From positions 115,837,001-115,901,000 of the forward strand of contig NC_133024.1 in NCBI RefSeq assembly GCF_048771995.1: 64,000 nt of DNA, written 5' to 3'. Under the pieces are notes generated by a model that saw only the letters and a program-made list of their open reading frames with translations, was not told the origin of the DNA and did not search any database. Positions 10,501 to 25,200 of this stretch are shown piece by piece. This DNA is from Taeniopygia guttata. Taxonomy: Eukaryota > Chordata > Aves > Passeriformes > Estrildidae. The translations under genes were made by a program, and so were the position numbers. Numbering within the stretch: position 1 is the stretch's first letter; each line of letters starts with the position of its first letter.

Positions 10501-13500
10501 ATTGCGGTGAGTCTGGGATGTAGGGAGGAGGAGCGTGGGTACACTCAAGTTTCAGCAATGCCACGTCAGCCCCTCTCCACTTAACCGTGCTGTACCCATA
10601 GGTGATGCTGTCGGCCTCCAAGCACGCCTGAAGTGTGTGGCCTGGGCACTCTGAGGAGGATGGTGAGTAGCAGATTTACCAGGTTTTGGCCGATGTGCTG
10701 TTAAGACTGTGCACTGATGTTTGGTTTTCTTTCTGTGGGCAGACCAAGAGGTGACAGCTGGAACTTAGCAGGCGGGCAGACGGCCTTCTTCTGCAGCCAG
10801 CAGGGATTGACATCCCCAGATATGTGCAAGATAAGTGGAGTGTTACGACCTACAGAGGGGATGGAAGCAGGGTGCTGGCTTGGGCCTTTCTAGAAGGGCT
10901 TTTTTTTGTCTGTTTTGCGGATGGGGATGTCCAAGAAGCGTTTCCTTAGGCCACCTAAAGGGAAAGTGTCTGTTTTGGTCTCAGTGCTGAGGTTCACAGG
11001 GCAGAGCAGTTCCGGTATGTGTCCTGTCACTTGTCTCTGGTGCACTCTGTGTTGTTTGGGTCTCTCGGTCCTTTCTTCTCCTCGAGAGCTCTCTCTCCCT
11101 GTCACGTCCTGTCCTGTGTCACGGGTGTCTGCACATATTTGTCCCGGCCATGCTCTGCCCTGCTGCATAGCCTGTAATAGCACAAGTCCTGGGGACTTGA
11201 AATTGGTAATGCAGTGTGTAGTTGGGATCTGGATTGTGTAAGGAGATGGCCATAACATGTTCAGTGGTGTTAAGTTGTCCTGCAGCTGTTTGATACTAGT
11301 TCTAACTTCCTTTCAGATGCTGACAGTTCAAATCTGTGGCGGAGAGCGCCAGTCCTGGGTGAGCATCTTCCCATGAGCAGGTCGGTCATTGTTTGCATTT
11401 ACAGGGGAATTCTAAATGGTGACTATGTTACAGCGGTGTTTTTGTCTTTATTTTTAGGAGATCCTGGCAGATAGCAGCAGTCAAGGCCCATTGTGCTAGG
11501 TGAGCAGTGGAGAGAAGCTGTTGTTTTTGCTCAGGTTTCGGTTTTTGGTGTGACTGTAAGCATCTCTTCTTGTTTGTGTACTTTAGGGAATCCCTTCGGA
11601 GTACGCATAGCACCTGTCACCAGCTGGTCAATGGACTGGGTTTCCTGTGCTTTATGAGACCTCTGGAAGTATAGCGGGACCCTGTGATGAAGCCTAAAAA
11701 TTTTGTATGTCAGGGTCCCACCCTGGTCGCCCAGAGGAGTGGACAAGAAATTGCGGTGAGTCTGGGATGTAGGGAGGAGGAGCGTGGGTACACTCAAGTT
11801 TCAGCAATGCCACGTCAGCCCCTCTCCACTTAACCGTGCTGTACCCATAGGTGATGCTGTCGGCCTCCAAGCACGCCTGAAGTGTGTGGCCTGGGCACTC
11901 TGAGGAGGATGGTGAGTAGCAGATTTACCAGGTTTTGGCCGATGTGCTGTTAAGACTGTGCACTGATGTTTGGTTTTCTTTCTGTGGGCAGACCAAGAGG
12001 TGACAGCTGGAACTTAGCAGGCGGGCAGACAGCCTTCTTCTGCAGCCAGCAGGGACTGACATCCCCTGATATGTGCAAGATAAGTGGAGTGTTACGACCT
12101 ACAGAGGGGATGGAAGCGGGGTGCTGGCTTGGGCCTTTCTAGAAGGGTTTTTTTTTGTCTGTTTTGGGGATGGGGATGTCCAAGAAGCGTTTCCTTAGGC
12201 CACCTAAAGGGAAAGTGTCTGTTTTGGTCTCAGTGCTGAGGTTCACAGGGCAGAGCAGTTCCGGTGTGTGTCCTGTCACTTGTCTCTGGTGCACTCTGTG
12301 TTGTTTGGGTCTCTCGGTCCTTTCTTCTCCTCGAGAGCTCTCTCTCCCTGTCACGTCCCCTCGTTTGTCACGTCCTGTCCTGTGTCACAGGTGTCTGCAC
12401 ATATTTGTCCCGGCCATGCTCTGCCCTGCTGCATAGCCTGTAATAGCACAAGTCCTGGGGACTTGAAATTGGTAATGCAGTGTGTAGTTGGGATCTGGAT
12501 TGTGTAAGGAGATGGCCATAACATGTTCAGTGGTGTTAAGTTGTCCTGCAGCTGTTTGATACTAGTTCTAACTTCCTTTCAGATGCTGACAGTTCAAATC
12601 TGTGGCGGAGAGCGCCAGTCCTGGGTGAGCATCTTCCCATGAGCAGGTCGGTCATTGTTTGCATTTACAGGGGAATTCTAAATGGTGACTATGTTACAGC
12701 GGTGTTTTTGTCTTTATTTTTAGGAGATCCTGGCAGATAGCAGCAGTCAAGGCCCATTGTGCTAGGTGAGCAGTGGAGAGAAGCTGTTGTTTTTGCTCAG
12801 GTTTTGGTTTTTGGTGCGACTGTAAGCATCCGTTCTTGTTTGTGTACTTTAGGGAATCCCTTCGGAGTACGCATAGCACCTGTCACCAGCTGGCCAATGG
12901 ACTGGGTTTCCTGTGCTTTATGAGACCTCTGGAAGTATAGCGGGACCCTGTGATGAAGCCTAAAAATTTTGTTTGTCAGGGTCCCACCCTGGTAGCCCAG
13001 AGGAGTGGACAAGGAATTGCGGTGAGTCTGGGATGTAGGGAGGAGGAGCGTGGGTACACTCAAGTTTCAGCAATGCCACGTCAGCCCCTCTCCACTTAAC
13101 CGTGCTGTACCCATAGGTGATGCTGTCGGCCTCCAAGCACGCCTGAAGTGTGTGGCCTGGGCACTCTGAGGAGGATGGTGAGTAGCAGATTTACCAGGTT
13201 TTGGCCGATGTGCTGTTAAGACTGTGCACTGATGTTTGGTTTTCTTTCTGTGGGCAGACCAAGAGGTGACAGCTGGAACTTAGCAGGCGGGCAGACAGCC
13301 TTCTTCTGCAGCCAGCAGGGACTGACATCCCCAGATATGTGCAAGATAAGTGGAGTGTTACGACCTACAGAGGGGATGGAAGCGGGGTGCTGGCTTGGGC
13401 CTTTCTAGAAGGGTTTTTTTTTGTCTGTTTTGGGGATGGGGATGTCCAAGAAGCGTTTCCTTAGGCCACCTAAAGGGAAAGTGTCTGTTTTGGTCTCAGT

Positions 13501-16500
13501 GCTGAGGTTCACAGGGCAGAGCAGTTCCGGTGTGTGTCCTGTCGCTTGTCTCTGGTGCACTCTGTGTTGTTTGGGTCTCTCGGTCCTTTCTTCTCCTCGA
13601 GAGCTCTCTCTCCCTGTCACGTCCTGTCCTGTGTCACGGGTGTCTGCACATATTTGTCCCGGCCATGCTCTGCCCTGCTGCATAGCCTGTAATAGCACAA
13701 GTCCTGGGGACTTGAAATTGGTAATGCAGTGTGTAGTTGGGATCTGGGTTGTGTAAGGAGATGGCCATAACATGTTCAGTGGTGTTAAGTTGTCCTGCAG
13801 CTGTTTGATACTAGTTCTAACTTCCTTTCAGATGCTGTCAGTTCAAATCTGTGGCGGAGAGCGCCAGTCCTGGGTGAGCATCTTCCCATGAGCAGGTCGG
13901 TCATTGTTTGCATTTACAGGGGAATTCTAAATGGTGACTATGTTACAGCGGTGTTTTTGTCTTTATTTTTAGGAGATCCTGGCAGATAGCAGCAGTCAAG
14001 GCCCATTGTGCTAGGTGAGCAGTGGAGAGAAGCTGTTGTTTTTGCTCAGGTTTCGGTTTTTGGTGCGACTGTAAGCATCCGTTCTTGTTTGTGTACTTTA
14101 GGGAATCCCTTCGGAGTACGCATAGCACCTGTCACCAGCTGGCCAATGGACTGGGTTTCCTGTGCTTTATGAGACCTCTGGAAGTATAGCGGGACCCTGT
14201 GATGAAGCCTAAAAATTTTGTATGTCAGGGTCCCACCCTGGTAGCCCAGAGGAGTGGACAAGGAATTGCGGTGAGTCTGGGATGTAGGGAGGAGGAGCGT
14301 GGGTACACTCAAGTTTCAGCAATGCCACGTCACCCCCTCTCCACTTAACCGTGCTGTACCCATAGGTGATGCTGTCGGCCTCCAAGCACGCCTGAAGTGT
14401 GTGGCCTGGGCACTCTGAGGAGGATGGTGAGTAGCAGATTTACCAGGTTTTGGCCGATGTGCTGTTAAGACTGTGCACTGATGTTTGGTTTTCTTTCTGT
14501 GGGCAGACCAAGAGGTGACAGCTGGAACTTAGCAGGCGGGCAGACAGCCTTCTTCTGCAGCCAGCAGGGACTGACATCCCCAGATATGTGCAAGATAAGT
14601 GGAGTGTTACGACCTACAGAGGGGATGGAAGCGGGGAGCTGGCTTGGGCCTTTCTAGAAGGGTTTTTTTTGTCTGTTTTGGGGATGGGGATGTCCAAGAA
14701 GCGTTTCCTTAGGCCACCTAAAGGGAAAGTGTCTGTTTTGGTCTCAGTGCTGAGGTTCACAGGGCAGAGCAGTTCCGGTGTGTGTCCTGTCACTTGTCTC
14801 TGGTGCACTCTGTGTTGTTTGGGTCTCTCGGTCCTTTCTTCTCCTCGAGAGCTCTCTCTCCCTGTCACGTCCCCTCGTTTGTCACGTCCTGTCCTGTGTC
14901 ACGGGTGTCTGCACATATTTGTCCCGGCCATGCTCTGCCCTGCTGCATAGCCTGTAATAGCACAAGTCCTGGGGACTTGAAATTGGTAATGCAGTGTGTA
15001 GTTGGGATCTGGATTGTGTAAGGAGATGGCCATAACATGTTCAGTGGTGTTAAGTTGTCCTGCAGCTGTTTGATACTAGTTCTAACTTCCTTTCAGATGC
15101 TGACAGTTCAAATTTGTGGCGGAGAGCGCTAGTCCTGGGTGAGCATCTTCCCATGAGCAGGTCGGTCATTGTTTGCATTTACAGGGGAATTCTCAATGGT
15201 GACTATGTTACAGCGGTGTTTTTGTCTTTATTTTTAGGAGATCCTGGCAGATAGCAGCAGTCAAGGCCCATTGTGCTAGGTGAGCAGTGGAGAGAAGCTG
15301 TTGTTTTTGCTCAGGTTTCGGTTTTTGGTGCGACTGTAAGCATCCATTCTTGTTTGTGTACTTTAGGGAATCCCTTTGGAGTACGCATAGCACCTGTCAC
15401 CAGCTGGCCAATGGACTGGGTTTCCTGTGCTTTATGAGACCTCTGGAAGTATAGCGGGACCCTGTGATGAAGCCTAAAAATTTTGTATGTCAGGGTCCCA
15501 CCCTGGTAGCCCAGAGGAGTGGACAAGGAATTGCGGTGAGTCTGGGATGTAGGGAGGAGGAGCGTGGGTACACTCAAGTTTCAGCAATGCCACGTCAGCC
15601 CCTCTCCACTTAACCGTGCTGTACCCATAGGTGATGCTGTCGGCCTCCAAGCACGCCTGAAGTGTGTGGCCTGGGCACTCTGAGGAGGATGGTGAGTAGC
15701 AGATTTACCAGGTTTTGGCCGATGTGCTGTTAAGACTGTGCACTGATGTTTGGTTTTCTTTCTGTGGGCAGACCAAGAGGTGACAGCTGGAACTTAGCAG
15801 GCGGGCAGACGGCCTTCTTCTGCAGCCAGCAGGGATTGACATCCCCAGATATGTGCAAGATAAGTGGAGTGTTACGACCTACAGAGGGGATGGAAGCAGG
15901 GTGCTGGCTTGGGCCTTTCTAGAAGGGCTTTTTTTTGTCTGTTTTGCGGATGGGGATGTCCAAGAAGCGTTTCCTTAGGCCACCTAAAGGGAAAGTGTCT
16001 GTTTTGGTCTCAGTGCTGAGGTTCACAGGGCAGAGCAGTTCCGGTGTGTGTCCTGTCACTTGTCTCTGGTGCACTCTGTGTTGTTTGGGTCTCTCGGTCC
16101 TTTCTTCTCCTCGAGAGCTCTCTCTCCCTGTCACGTCCTGTCCTGTGTCACGGGTGTCTGCACATATTTGTCCCGGCCATGCTCTGCCCTGCTGCATAGC
16201 CTGTAATAGCACAAGTCCTGGGGACTTGAAATTGGTAATGCAGTGTGTAGTTGGGATCTGGATTGTGTAAGGAGATGGCCATAACATGTTCAGTGGTGTT
16301 AAGTTGTCCTGCAGCTGTTTGATACTAGTTCTAACTTCCTTTCAGATGCTGACAGTTCAAATCTGTGGCGGAGAGCGCCAGTCCTGGGTGAGCATCTTCC
16401 CATGAGCAGGTTGGTCATTGTTTGCATTTACAGGGGAATTCTAAATGGTGACTATGTTACAGCGGTGTTTTTGTCTTTATTTTTAGGAGATCCTGGCAGA

Positions 16501-19032
16501 TAGCAGCAGTCAAGGCCCATTGTGCTAGGTGAGCAGTGGAGAGAAGCTGTTGTTTTTGCTCAGGTTTCGGTTTTTGGTGCGACTGTAAGCATCTCTTCTT
16601 GTTTGTGTACTTTAGGGAATCCCTTCGGAGTACGCATAGCACCTGTCACCAGCTGGCCAATGGACTGGGTTTCCTGTGCTTTATGAGACCTCTGGAAGTA
16701 TAGCGGGACCCTGTGATGAAGCCTAAAAATTTTGTATGTCAGGGTCCCACCCTGGTCGCCCAGAGGAGTGGACAAGAAATTGCGGTGAGTCTGGGATGTA
16801 GGGAGGAGGAGCGTGGGTACACTCAAGTTTCAGCAATGCCACGTCAGCCCCTCTCCACTTAACCGTGCTGTACCCATAGGTGATGCTGTCGGCCTCCAAG
16901 CACGCCTGAAGTGTGTGGCCTGGGCACTCTGAGGAGGATGGTGAGTAGCAGATTTACCAGGTTTTGGCCGATGTGCTGTTAAGACTGTGCACTGATGTTT
17001 GGTTTTCTTTCTGTGGGCAGACCAAGAGGTGACAGCTGGAACTTAGCAGGCGGGCAGACAGCCTTCTTCTGCAGCCAGCAGGGACTGACATCCCCTGATA
17101 TGTGCAAGATAAGTGGAGTGTTACGACCTACAGAGGGGATGGAAGCGGGGTGCTGGCTTGGGCCTTTCTAGAAGGGTTTTTTTTTGTCTGTTTTGGGGAT
17201 GGGGATGTCCAAGAAGCGTTTCCTTAGGCCACCTAAAGGGAAAGTGTCTGTTTTGGTCTCAGTGCTGAGGTTCACAGGGCAGAGCAGTTCCGGTGTGTGT
17301 CCTGTCACTTGTCTCTGGTGCACTCTGTGTTGTTTGGGTCTCTCGGTCCTTTCTTCTCCTCGAGAGCTCTCTCTCCCTGTCACGTCCTGTCCTGTGTCAC
17401 GGGTGTCTGCACATATTTGTCCCGGCCATGCTCTGCCCTGCTGCATAGCCTGTAATAGCACAAGTCCTGGGGACTTGAAATTGGTAATGCAGTGTGTAGT
17501 TGGGATCTGGATTGTGTAAGGAGATGGCCATAACATGTTCAGTGGTGTTAAGTTGTCCTGCAGCTGTTTGATACTAGTTCTAACTTCCTTTCAGATGCTG
17601 ACAGTTCAAATCTGTGGCGGAGAGCGCCAGTCCTGGGTGAGCATCTTCCCATGAGCAGGTCGGTCATTGTTTGCATTTACAGGGGAATTCTAAATGGTGA
17701 CTATATTACAGCGGTGTTTTTGTCTTTATTTTTAGGAGATCCTGGCAGATAGCAGCAGTCAAGGCCCATTGTGCTAGGTGAGCAGTGGAGAGAAGCTGTT
17801 GTTTTTGCTCAGGTTTTGGTTTTTGGTGCGACTGTAAGCATCCGTTCTTGTTTGTGTACTTTAGGGAATCCCTTTGGAGTACGCATAGCACCTGTCACCA
17901 GCTGGCCAATGGACTGGGTTTCCTGTGCTTTATGAGACCTCTGGAAGTATAGCGGGACCCTGTGCGGAAGCCTTCACATTTTGTTTATCAGGGTCCCACC
18001 CTGGTAGCCCAGAGGAGTGGACAAGGAATTGCGGTGAGTCTGGGATGTAGGGAGGAGGAGCGTGGGTACACTCAAGTTTCAGCAATGCCACGTCAGCCCC
18101 TCTCCACTTAACCGTGCTGTACCCATAGGTGATGCTGTCGGCCTCCAAGCACGCCTGAAGTGTGTGGCCTGGGCACTCTGAGGAGGATGGTGAGTAGCAG
18201 ATTTACCAGGTTTTGGCCGATGTGCTGTTAAGACTGTGCACTGATGTTTGGTTTTCTTTCTGTGGGCAGACCAAGAGGTGACAGCTGGAACTTAGCAGGC
18301 GGGCAGACAGCCTTCTTCTGCAGCCAGCAGGGACTGACATCCCCAGATATGTGCAAGATAAGTGGAGTGTTACGACCTACAGAGGGGATGGAAGCGGGGT
18401 GCTGGCTTGGGCTTTTCTAGAAGGGTTTTTTTTGTCTGTTTTGGGGATGGGGATGTCCAAGAAGCGTTTCCTTAGGCCACCTAAAGGGAAAGTGTCTGTT
18501 TTGGTCTCAGTGCTGAGGTTCACAGGGCAGAGCAGTTCCGGTGTGTGTCCTGTCACTTGTCTCTGGTGCACTCTGTGTTGTTTGGGTCTCTCGGTCCTTT
18601 CTTCTCCTCGAGAGCTCTCTCTCCCTGTCACGTCCTGTCCTGTGTCACGGGTGTCTGCACATATTTGTCCCGGCCATGCTCTGCCCTGCTGCATAGCCTG
18701 TAATAGCACAAGTCCTGGGGACTTGAAATTGGTAATGCAGTGTATAGTTGGGATCTGGATTGTGTAAGGAGATGGCCATAACATGTTCAGTGGTGTTAAG
18801 TTGTCCTGCAGCTGTTTGATACTAGTTCTAACTTCCTTTCAGATGCTGACAGTTCAAATCTGTGGCGGAGAGCGCCAGTCCTGGGTGAGCATCTTCCCAT
18901 GAGCAGGTCGGTCATTGTTTGCATTTACAGGGGAATTCTAAATGGTGACTATGTTACAGCGGTGTTTTTGTCTTTATTTTTAGGAGATCCTGGCAGATAG
19001 CAGCAGTCAAGGCCCATTGTGCTAGGTGAGCA

Positions 19033-19296
19033 GTGGAGAGAAGCTGTTGTTTTTGCTCAGGTTTTGGTTTTTGGTGCGACTGTAAGCATCCGTTCTTGTT
19101 TGTGTACTTTAGGGAATCCCTTCAGAGTACGCATAGCACCTGTCACCAGCTGGCCAATGGACTGGGTTTCCTGTACTTTGAGACCTCTGGAAGTATAGCG
19201 GGACCCTGTGATGAAGCCTTCACATTTTGTTTGTCAGGGTCCCACCCTGGTAGCCCAGAGGAGTGGACAAGGAATTGCGGTGAGTCTGGGATGTAG
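19033..19296 (+). other. Array unit with open exon C (one of three)
   Basis: This unit, with those at 24041-24304 and 27784-28047, has ctgtactttgagacc where other units have ctgtgctttatgagacc. The 2-bp difference keeps exon C open in the cassette frame up to its GTGAGT donor. The three are near-identical and spaced 5008 and 3743 bp apart, so they look like copies of one variant spread by local duplication. They are not independent evidence for coding. Confidence 0.55.
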
Positions 19297-22200
19297 GGAG
19301 GAGGAGCGTGGGTACACTCAAGTTTCAGCAATGCCACGTCAGCCCCTCTCCACTTAACCGTGCTGTACCCATAGGTGATGCTGTCGGCCTCCAAGCACGC
19401 CTGAAGTGTGTGGCCTGGGCACTCTGAGGAGGATGGTGAGTAGCAGATTTACCAGGTTTTGGCCGATGTGCTGTTAAGACTGTGCACTGATGTTTGGTTT
19501 TCTTTCTGTGGGCAGACCAAGAGGTGACAGCTGGAACTTAGCAGGCGGGCAGACGGCCTTCTTCTGCAGCCAGCAGGGACTGACATCCCCAGATATGTGC
19601 AAGATAAGTGCAGTGTTACGACCTACAGAGGGGATGGAAGCGGGGTGCTGGCTTGGGCCTTTCTAGAAGGGTTTTTTTTGTCTGTTTTGGGGATGGGGAT
19701 GTCCAAGAAGCGTTTCCTTAGGCCACCTAAAGGGAAAGTGTCTGTTTTGGTCTCAGTGCTGAGGTTCACAGGGCAGAGCAGTTCCGGTGTGTGTCCTGTC
19801 ACTTGTCTCTGGTGCACTCTGTGTTGTTTGGGTCTCTCGGTCCTTTCTTCTCCTCGAGAGCTCTCTCTCCCTGTCACGTCCTGTCCTGTGTCACGGGTGT
19901 CTGCACGTATTTGTCCCGGCCATGCTCTGCCCTGCTGCATAGCCTGTAATAGCACAAGTCCTGGGGACTTGAAATTGGTAATGCAGTGTGTAGTTGGGAT
20001 CTGGATTGTGTAAGGAGATGGCCATAACATGTTCAGTGGTGTTAAGTTGTCCTGCAGCTGTTTGATACTAGTTCTAACTTCCTTTCAGATGCTGACAGTT
20101 CAAATCTGTGGCGGAGAGCGCCAGTCCTGGGTGAGCATCTTCCCATGAGCAGGTCGGTCATTGTTTGCATTTACAGGGGAATTCTAAATGGTGACTATGT
20201 TACAGCGGTGTTTTTGTCTTTATTTTTAGGAGATCCTGGCAGATAGCAGCAGTCAAGGCCCATTGTGCTAGGTGAGCAGTGGAGAGAAGCTGTTGTTTTT
20301 GCTCAGGTTTCGGTTTTTGGTGCGACTGTAAGCATCCGTTCTTGTTTGTGTACTTTAGGGAATCCCTTCGGAGTACGCATAGCACCTGTCACCAGCTGGC
20401 CAATGGACTGGGTTTCCTGTGCTTTATGAGACCTCTGGAAGTATAGCGGGACCCTGTGATGAAGCCTAAAAATTTTGTTTGTCAGGGTCCCACCCTGGTA
20501 GCCCAGAGGAGTGGACAAGGAATTGCGGTGAGTCTGGGATGTAGGGAGGAGGAGCGTGGGTACACTCAAGTTTCAGCAATGCCACGTCAGCCCCTCTCCA
20601 CTTAACCGTGCTGTACCCATAGGTGATGCTGTCGGCCTCCAAGCACGCCTGAAGTGTGTGGCCTGGGCACTCTGAGGAGGATGGTGAGTAGCAGATTTAC
20701 CAGGTTTTGGCCGATGTGCTGTTAAGACTGTGCACTGATGTTTGGTTTTCTTTCTGTGGGCAGACCAAGAGGTGACAGCTGGAACTTAGCAGGCGGGCAG
20801 ACGGCCTTCTTCTGCAGCCAGCAGGGACTGACATCCCCAGATATGTGCAAGATAAGTGGAGTGTTACGACCTACAGAGGGGATGGAAGCGGGGTGCTGGC
20901 TTGGGCCTTTCTAGAAGGGTTTTTTTTGTCTGTTTTGGGGATGGGGATGTCCAAGAAGCGTTTCCTTAGGCCACCTAAAGGGAAAGTGTCTGTTTTGGTC
21001 TCAGTGCTGAGGTTCACAGGGCAGAGCAGTTCCGGTGTGTGTCCTGTCGCTTGTCTCTGGTGCACTCTGTGTTGTTTGGGTCTCTCGGTCCTTTCTTCTC
21101 CTCGAGAGCTCTCTCTCCCTGTCACGTCCCCTCGTTTGTCACGTCCTGTCCTGTGTCACGGGTGTCTGCACATATTTGTCCCGGCCATGCTCTGCCCTGC
21201 TGCATAGCCTGTAATAGCACAAGTCCTGGGGACTTGAAATTGGTAATGCAGTGTGTAGTTGGGATCTGGATTGTGTAAGGAGATGGCCATAACATGTTCA
21301 GTGGTGTTAAGTTGTCCTGCAGCTGTTTGATACTAGTTCTAACTTCCTTTCAGATGCTGACAGTTCAAATCTGTGGCGGAGAGCGCCAGTCCTGGGTGAG
21401 CATCTTCCCATGAGCAGGTCGGTCATTGTTTGCATTTACAGGGGAATTCTAAATGGTGACTATGTTACAGCGGTGTTTTTGTCTTTATTTTTAGGAGATC
21501 CTGGCAGATAGCAGCAGTCAAGGCCCATTGTGCTAGGTGAGCAGTGGAGAGAAGCTGTTGTTTTTGCTCAGGTTTCGGTTTTTGGTGCGACTGTAAGCAT
21601 CCGTTCTTGTTTGTGTACTTTAGGGAATCCCTTCGGAGTACGCATAGCACCTGTCACCAGCTGGCCAATGGACTGGGTTTCCTGTGCTTTATGAGACCTC
21701 TGGAAGTATAGCCGGACCCTGTGATGAAGCCTTCACATTTTGTTTGTCAGGGTCCCACCCTGGTAGCCCAGAGGAGTGGACAAGGAATTGCGGTGAGTCT
21801 GGGATGTAGGGAGGAGGAGCGTGGGTACACTCAAGTTTCAGCAATGCCACGTCACCCCCTCTCCACTTAACCGTGCTGTACCCATAGGTGATGCTGTCGG
21901 CCTCCAAGCACGCCTGAAGTGTGTGGCCTGGGCACTCTGAGGAGGATGGTGAGTAGCAGATTTACCAGGTTTTGGCTGATGTGCTGTTAAGACTCTGCAC
22001 TGATGTTTGGTTTTCTTTCTGTGGGCAGACCAAGAGGTGACAGCTGGAACTTAGCAGGCGGGCAGACGGCCTTCTTCTGCAGCCAGCAGGGACTGACATC
22101 CCCAGATATGTGCAAGATAAGTGGAGTGTTACGACCTACAGAGGGGATGGAAGCGGGGTGCTGGCTTGGGCCTTTCTAGAAGGGTTTTTTTTTGTCTGTT

Positions 22201-25200
22201 TTGGTAATGGGGATGTCCAAGAAGCGTTTCCTTAGGCCACCTAAAGGGAAAGTGTCTGTTTTGGTCTCAGTGCTGAGGTTCACAGGGCAGAGCAGTTCCG
22301 GTGTGTGTCCTGTCACTTGTCTCTGGTGCACTCTGTGTTGTTTGGGTCTCTCGGTCCTTTCTTCTCCTCGAGAGCTCTCTCTCCCTGTCACGTCCTGTCC
22401 TGTGTCACGGGTGTCTGCACATATTTGTCCCGGCCATGCTCTGCCCTGCTGCATAGCCTGTAATAGCACAAGTCCTGGGGACTTGAAATTGGTAATGCAG
22501 TGTGTAGTTGGGATCTGGATTGTGTAAGGAGATGGCCATAACATGTTCAGTGGTGTTAAGTTGTCCTGCAGCTGTTTGATACTAGTTCTAACTTCCTTTC
22601 AGATGCTGACAGTTCAAATCTGTGGCGGAGAGCGCCAGTCCTGGGTGAGCATCTTCCCATGAGCAGGTTGGTCATTGTTTGCATTTACAGGGGAATTCTA
22701 AATGGTGACTATGTTACAGCGGTGTTTTTGTCTTTATTTTTAGGAGATCCTGGCAGATAGCAGCAGTCAAGGCCCATTGTGCTAGGTGAGCAGTGGAGAG
22801 AAGCTGTTGTTTTTGCTCAGGTTTTGGTTTTTGGTGCGACTGTAAGCATCCGTTCTTGTTTGTGTACTTTAGGGAATCCCTTCGGAGTACGCATAGCACC
22901 TGTCACCAGCTGGCCAATGGACTGGGTTTCCTGTGCTTTATGAGACCTCTGGAAGTATAGCGGGACCCTGTGATGAAGCCTAAAAATTTTGTATGTCAGG
23001 GTCCCACCCTGGTAGCCCAGAGGAGTGGACAAGGAATTGCGGTGAGTCTGGGATGTAGGGAGGAGGAGCGTGGGTACACTCAAGTTTCAGCAATGCCACG
23101 TCACCCCCTCTCCACTTAACCGTGCTGTACCCATAGGTGATGCTGTCGGCCTCCAAGCACGCCTGAAGTGTGTGGCCTGGGCACTCTGAGGAGGATGGTG
23201 AGTAGCAGATTTACCAGGTTTTGGCCGATGTGCTGTTAAGACTGTGCACTGATGGTTGGTTTTCTTTCTGTGGGCAGACCAAGAGGTGACAGCTGGAACT
23301 TAGCAGGCAGGCAGACGGCCTTCTTCTGCAGCCAGCAGGGATTGACATCCCCAGATATGTGCAAGATAAGTGGAGTGTTACGACCTACAGAGGGGATGGA
23401 AGCGGGGTGCTGGCTTGGGCCTTTCTAGAAGGGTTTTTTTTGTCTGTTTTGGGGATGGGGATGTCCAAGAAGCGTTTCCTTAGGCCACCTAAAGGGAAAG
23501 TGTCTGTTTTGGTCTCAGTGCTGAGGTTCACAGGGCAGAGCAGTTCCGGTGTGTGTCCTGTCACTTGTCTCTGGTGCACTCTGTGTTGTTTGGGTCTCTC
23601 GGTCCTTTCTTCTCCTCGAGAGCTCTCTCTCCCTGTCACGTCCTGTCCTGTGTCACGGGTGTCTGCACATATTTGTCCCGGCCATGCTCTGCCCTGCTGC
23701 ATAGCCTGTAATAGCACAAGTCCTGGGGACTTGAAATTGGTAATGCAGTGTGTAGTTGGGATCTGGATTGTGTAAGGAGATGGCCATAACATGTTCAGTG
23801 GTGTTAAGTTGTCCTGCAGCTGTTTGATACTAGTTCTAACTTCCTTTCAGATGCTGACAGTTCAAATCTGTGGCGGAGAGCGCCAGTCCTGGGTGAGCAT
23901 CTTCCCATGAGCAGGTCGGTCATTGTTTGCATTTACAGGGGAATTCTAAATGGTGACTATGTTACAGCGGTGTTTTTGTCTTTATTTTTAGGAGATCCTG
24001 GCAGATAGCAGCAGTCAAGGCCCATTGTGCTAGGTGAGCAGTGGAGAGAAGCTGTTGTTTTTGCTCAGGTTTTGGTTTTTGGTGCGACTGTAAGCATCCG
24101 TTCTTGTTTGTGTACTTTAGGGAATCCCTTCAGAGTACGCATAGCACCTGTCACCAGCTGGCCAATGGACTGGGTTTCCTGTACTTTGAGACCTCTGGAA
24201 GTATAGCGGGACCCTGTGATGAAGCCTTCACATTTTGTTTGTCAGGGTCCCACCCTGGTAGCCCAGAGGAGTGGACAAGGAATTGCGGTGAGTCTGGGAT
24301 GTAGGGAGGAGGAGCGTGGGTACACTCAAGTTTCAGCAATGCCACGTCAGCCCCTCTCCACTTAACCGTGCTGTACCCATAGGTGATGCTGTCGGCCTCC
24401 AAGCACGCCTGAAGTGTGTGGCCTGGGCACTCTGAGGAGGATGGTGAGTAGCAGATTTACCAGGTTTTGGCCGATGTGCTGTTAAGACTGTGCACTGATG
24501 TTTGGTTTTCTTTCTGTGGGCAGACCAAGAGGTGACAGCTGGAACTTAGCAGGCGGGCAGACGGCCTTCTTCTGCAGCCAGCAGGGACTGACATCCCCAG
24601 ATATGTGCAAGATAATTGGAGTGTTACGACCTACAGAGGGGATGGAAGCGGGGTGCTGGCTTGGGCCTTTCTAGAAGGGTTTTTTTTGTCTGTTTTGGGG
24701 ATGGGGATGTCCAAGAAGCGTTTCCTTAGGCCACCTAAAGGGAAAGTGTCTGTTTTGGTCTCAGTGCTGAGGTTCACAGGGCAGAGCAGTTCCGGTGTGT
24801 GTCCTGTCACTTGTCTCTGGTGCACTCTGTGTTGTTTGGGTCTCTCGGTCCTTTCTTCTCCTCGAGAGCTCTCTCTCCCTGTCACGTCCTGTCCTGTGTC
24901 ACGGGTGTCTGCACATATTTGTCCCGGCCATGCTCTGCCCTGCTGCATAGCCTGTAATAGCACAAGTCCTGGGGACTTGAAATTGGTAATGCAGTGTGTA
25001 GTTGGGATCTGGATTGTGTAAGGAGATGGCCATAACATGTTCAGTGGTGTTAAGTTGTCCTGCAGCTGTTTGATACTAGTTCTAACTTCCTTTCAGATGC
25101 TGACAGTTCAAATCTGTGGTGGAGAGCGCCAGTCCTGGGTGAGCATCTTCCCATGAGCAGGTCGGTCATTGTTTGCATTTACAGGGGAATTCTAAATGGT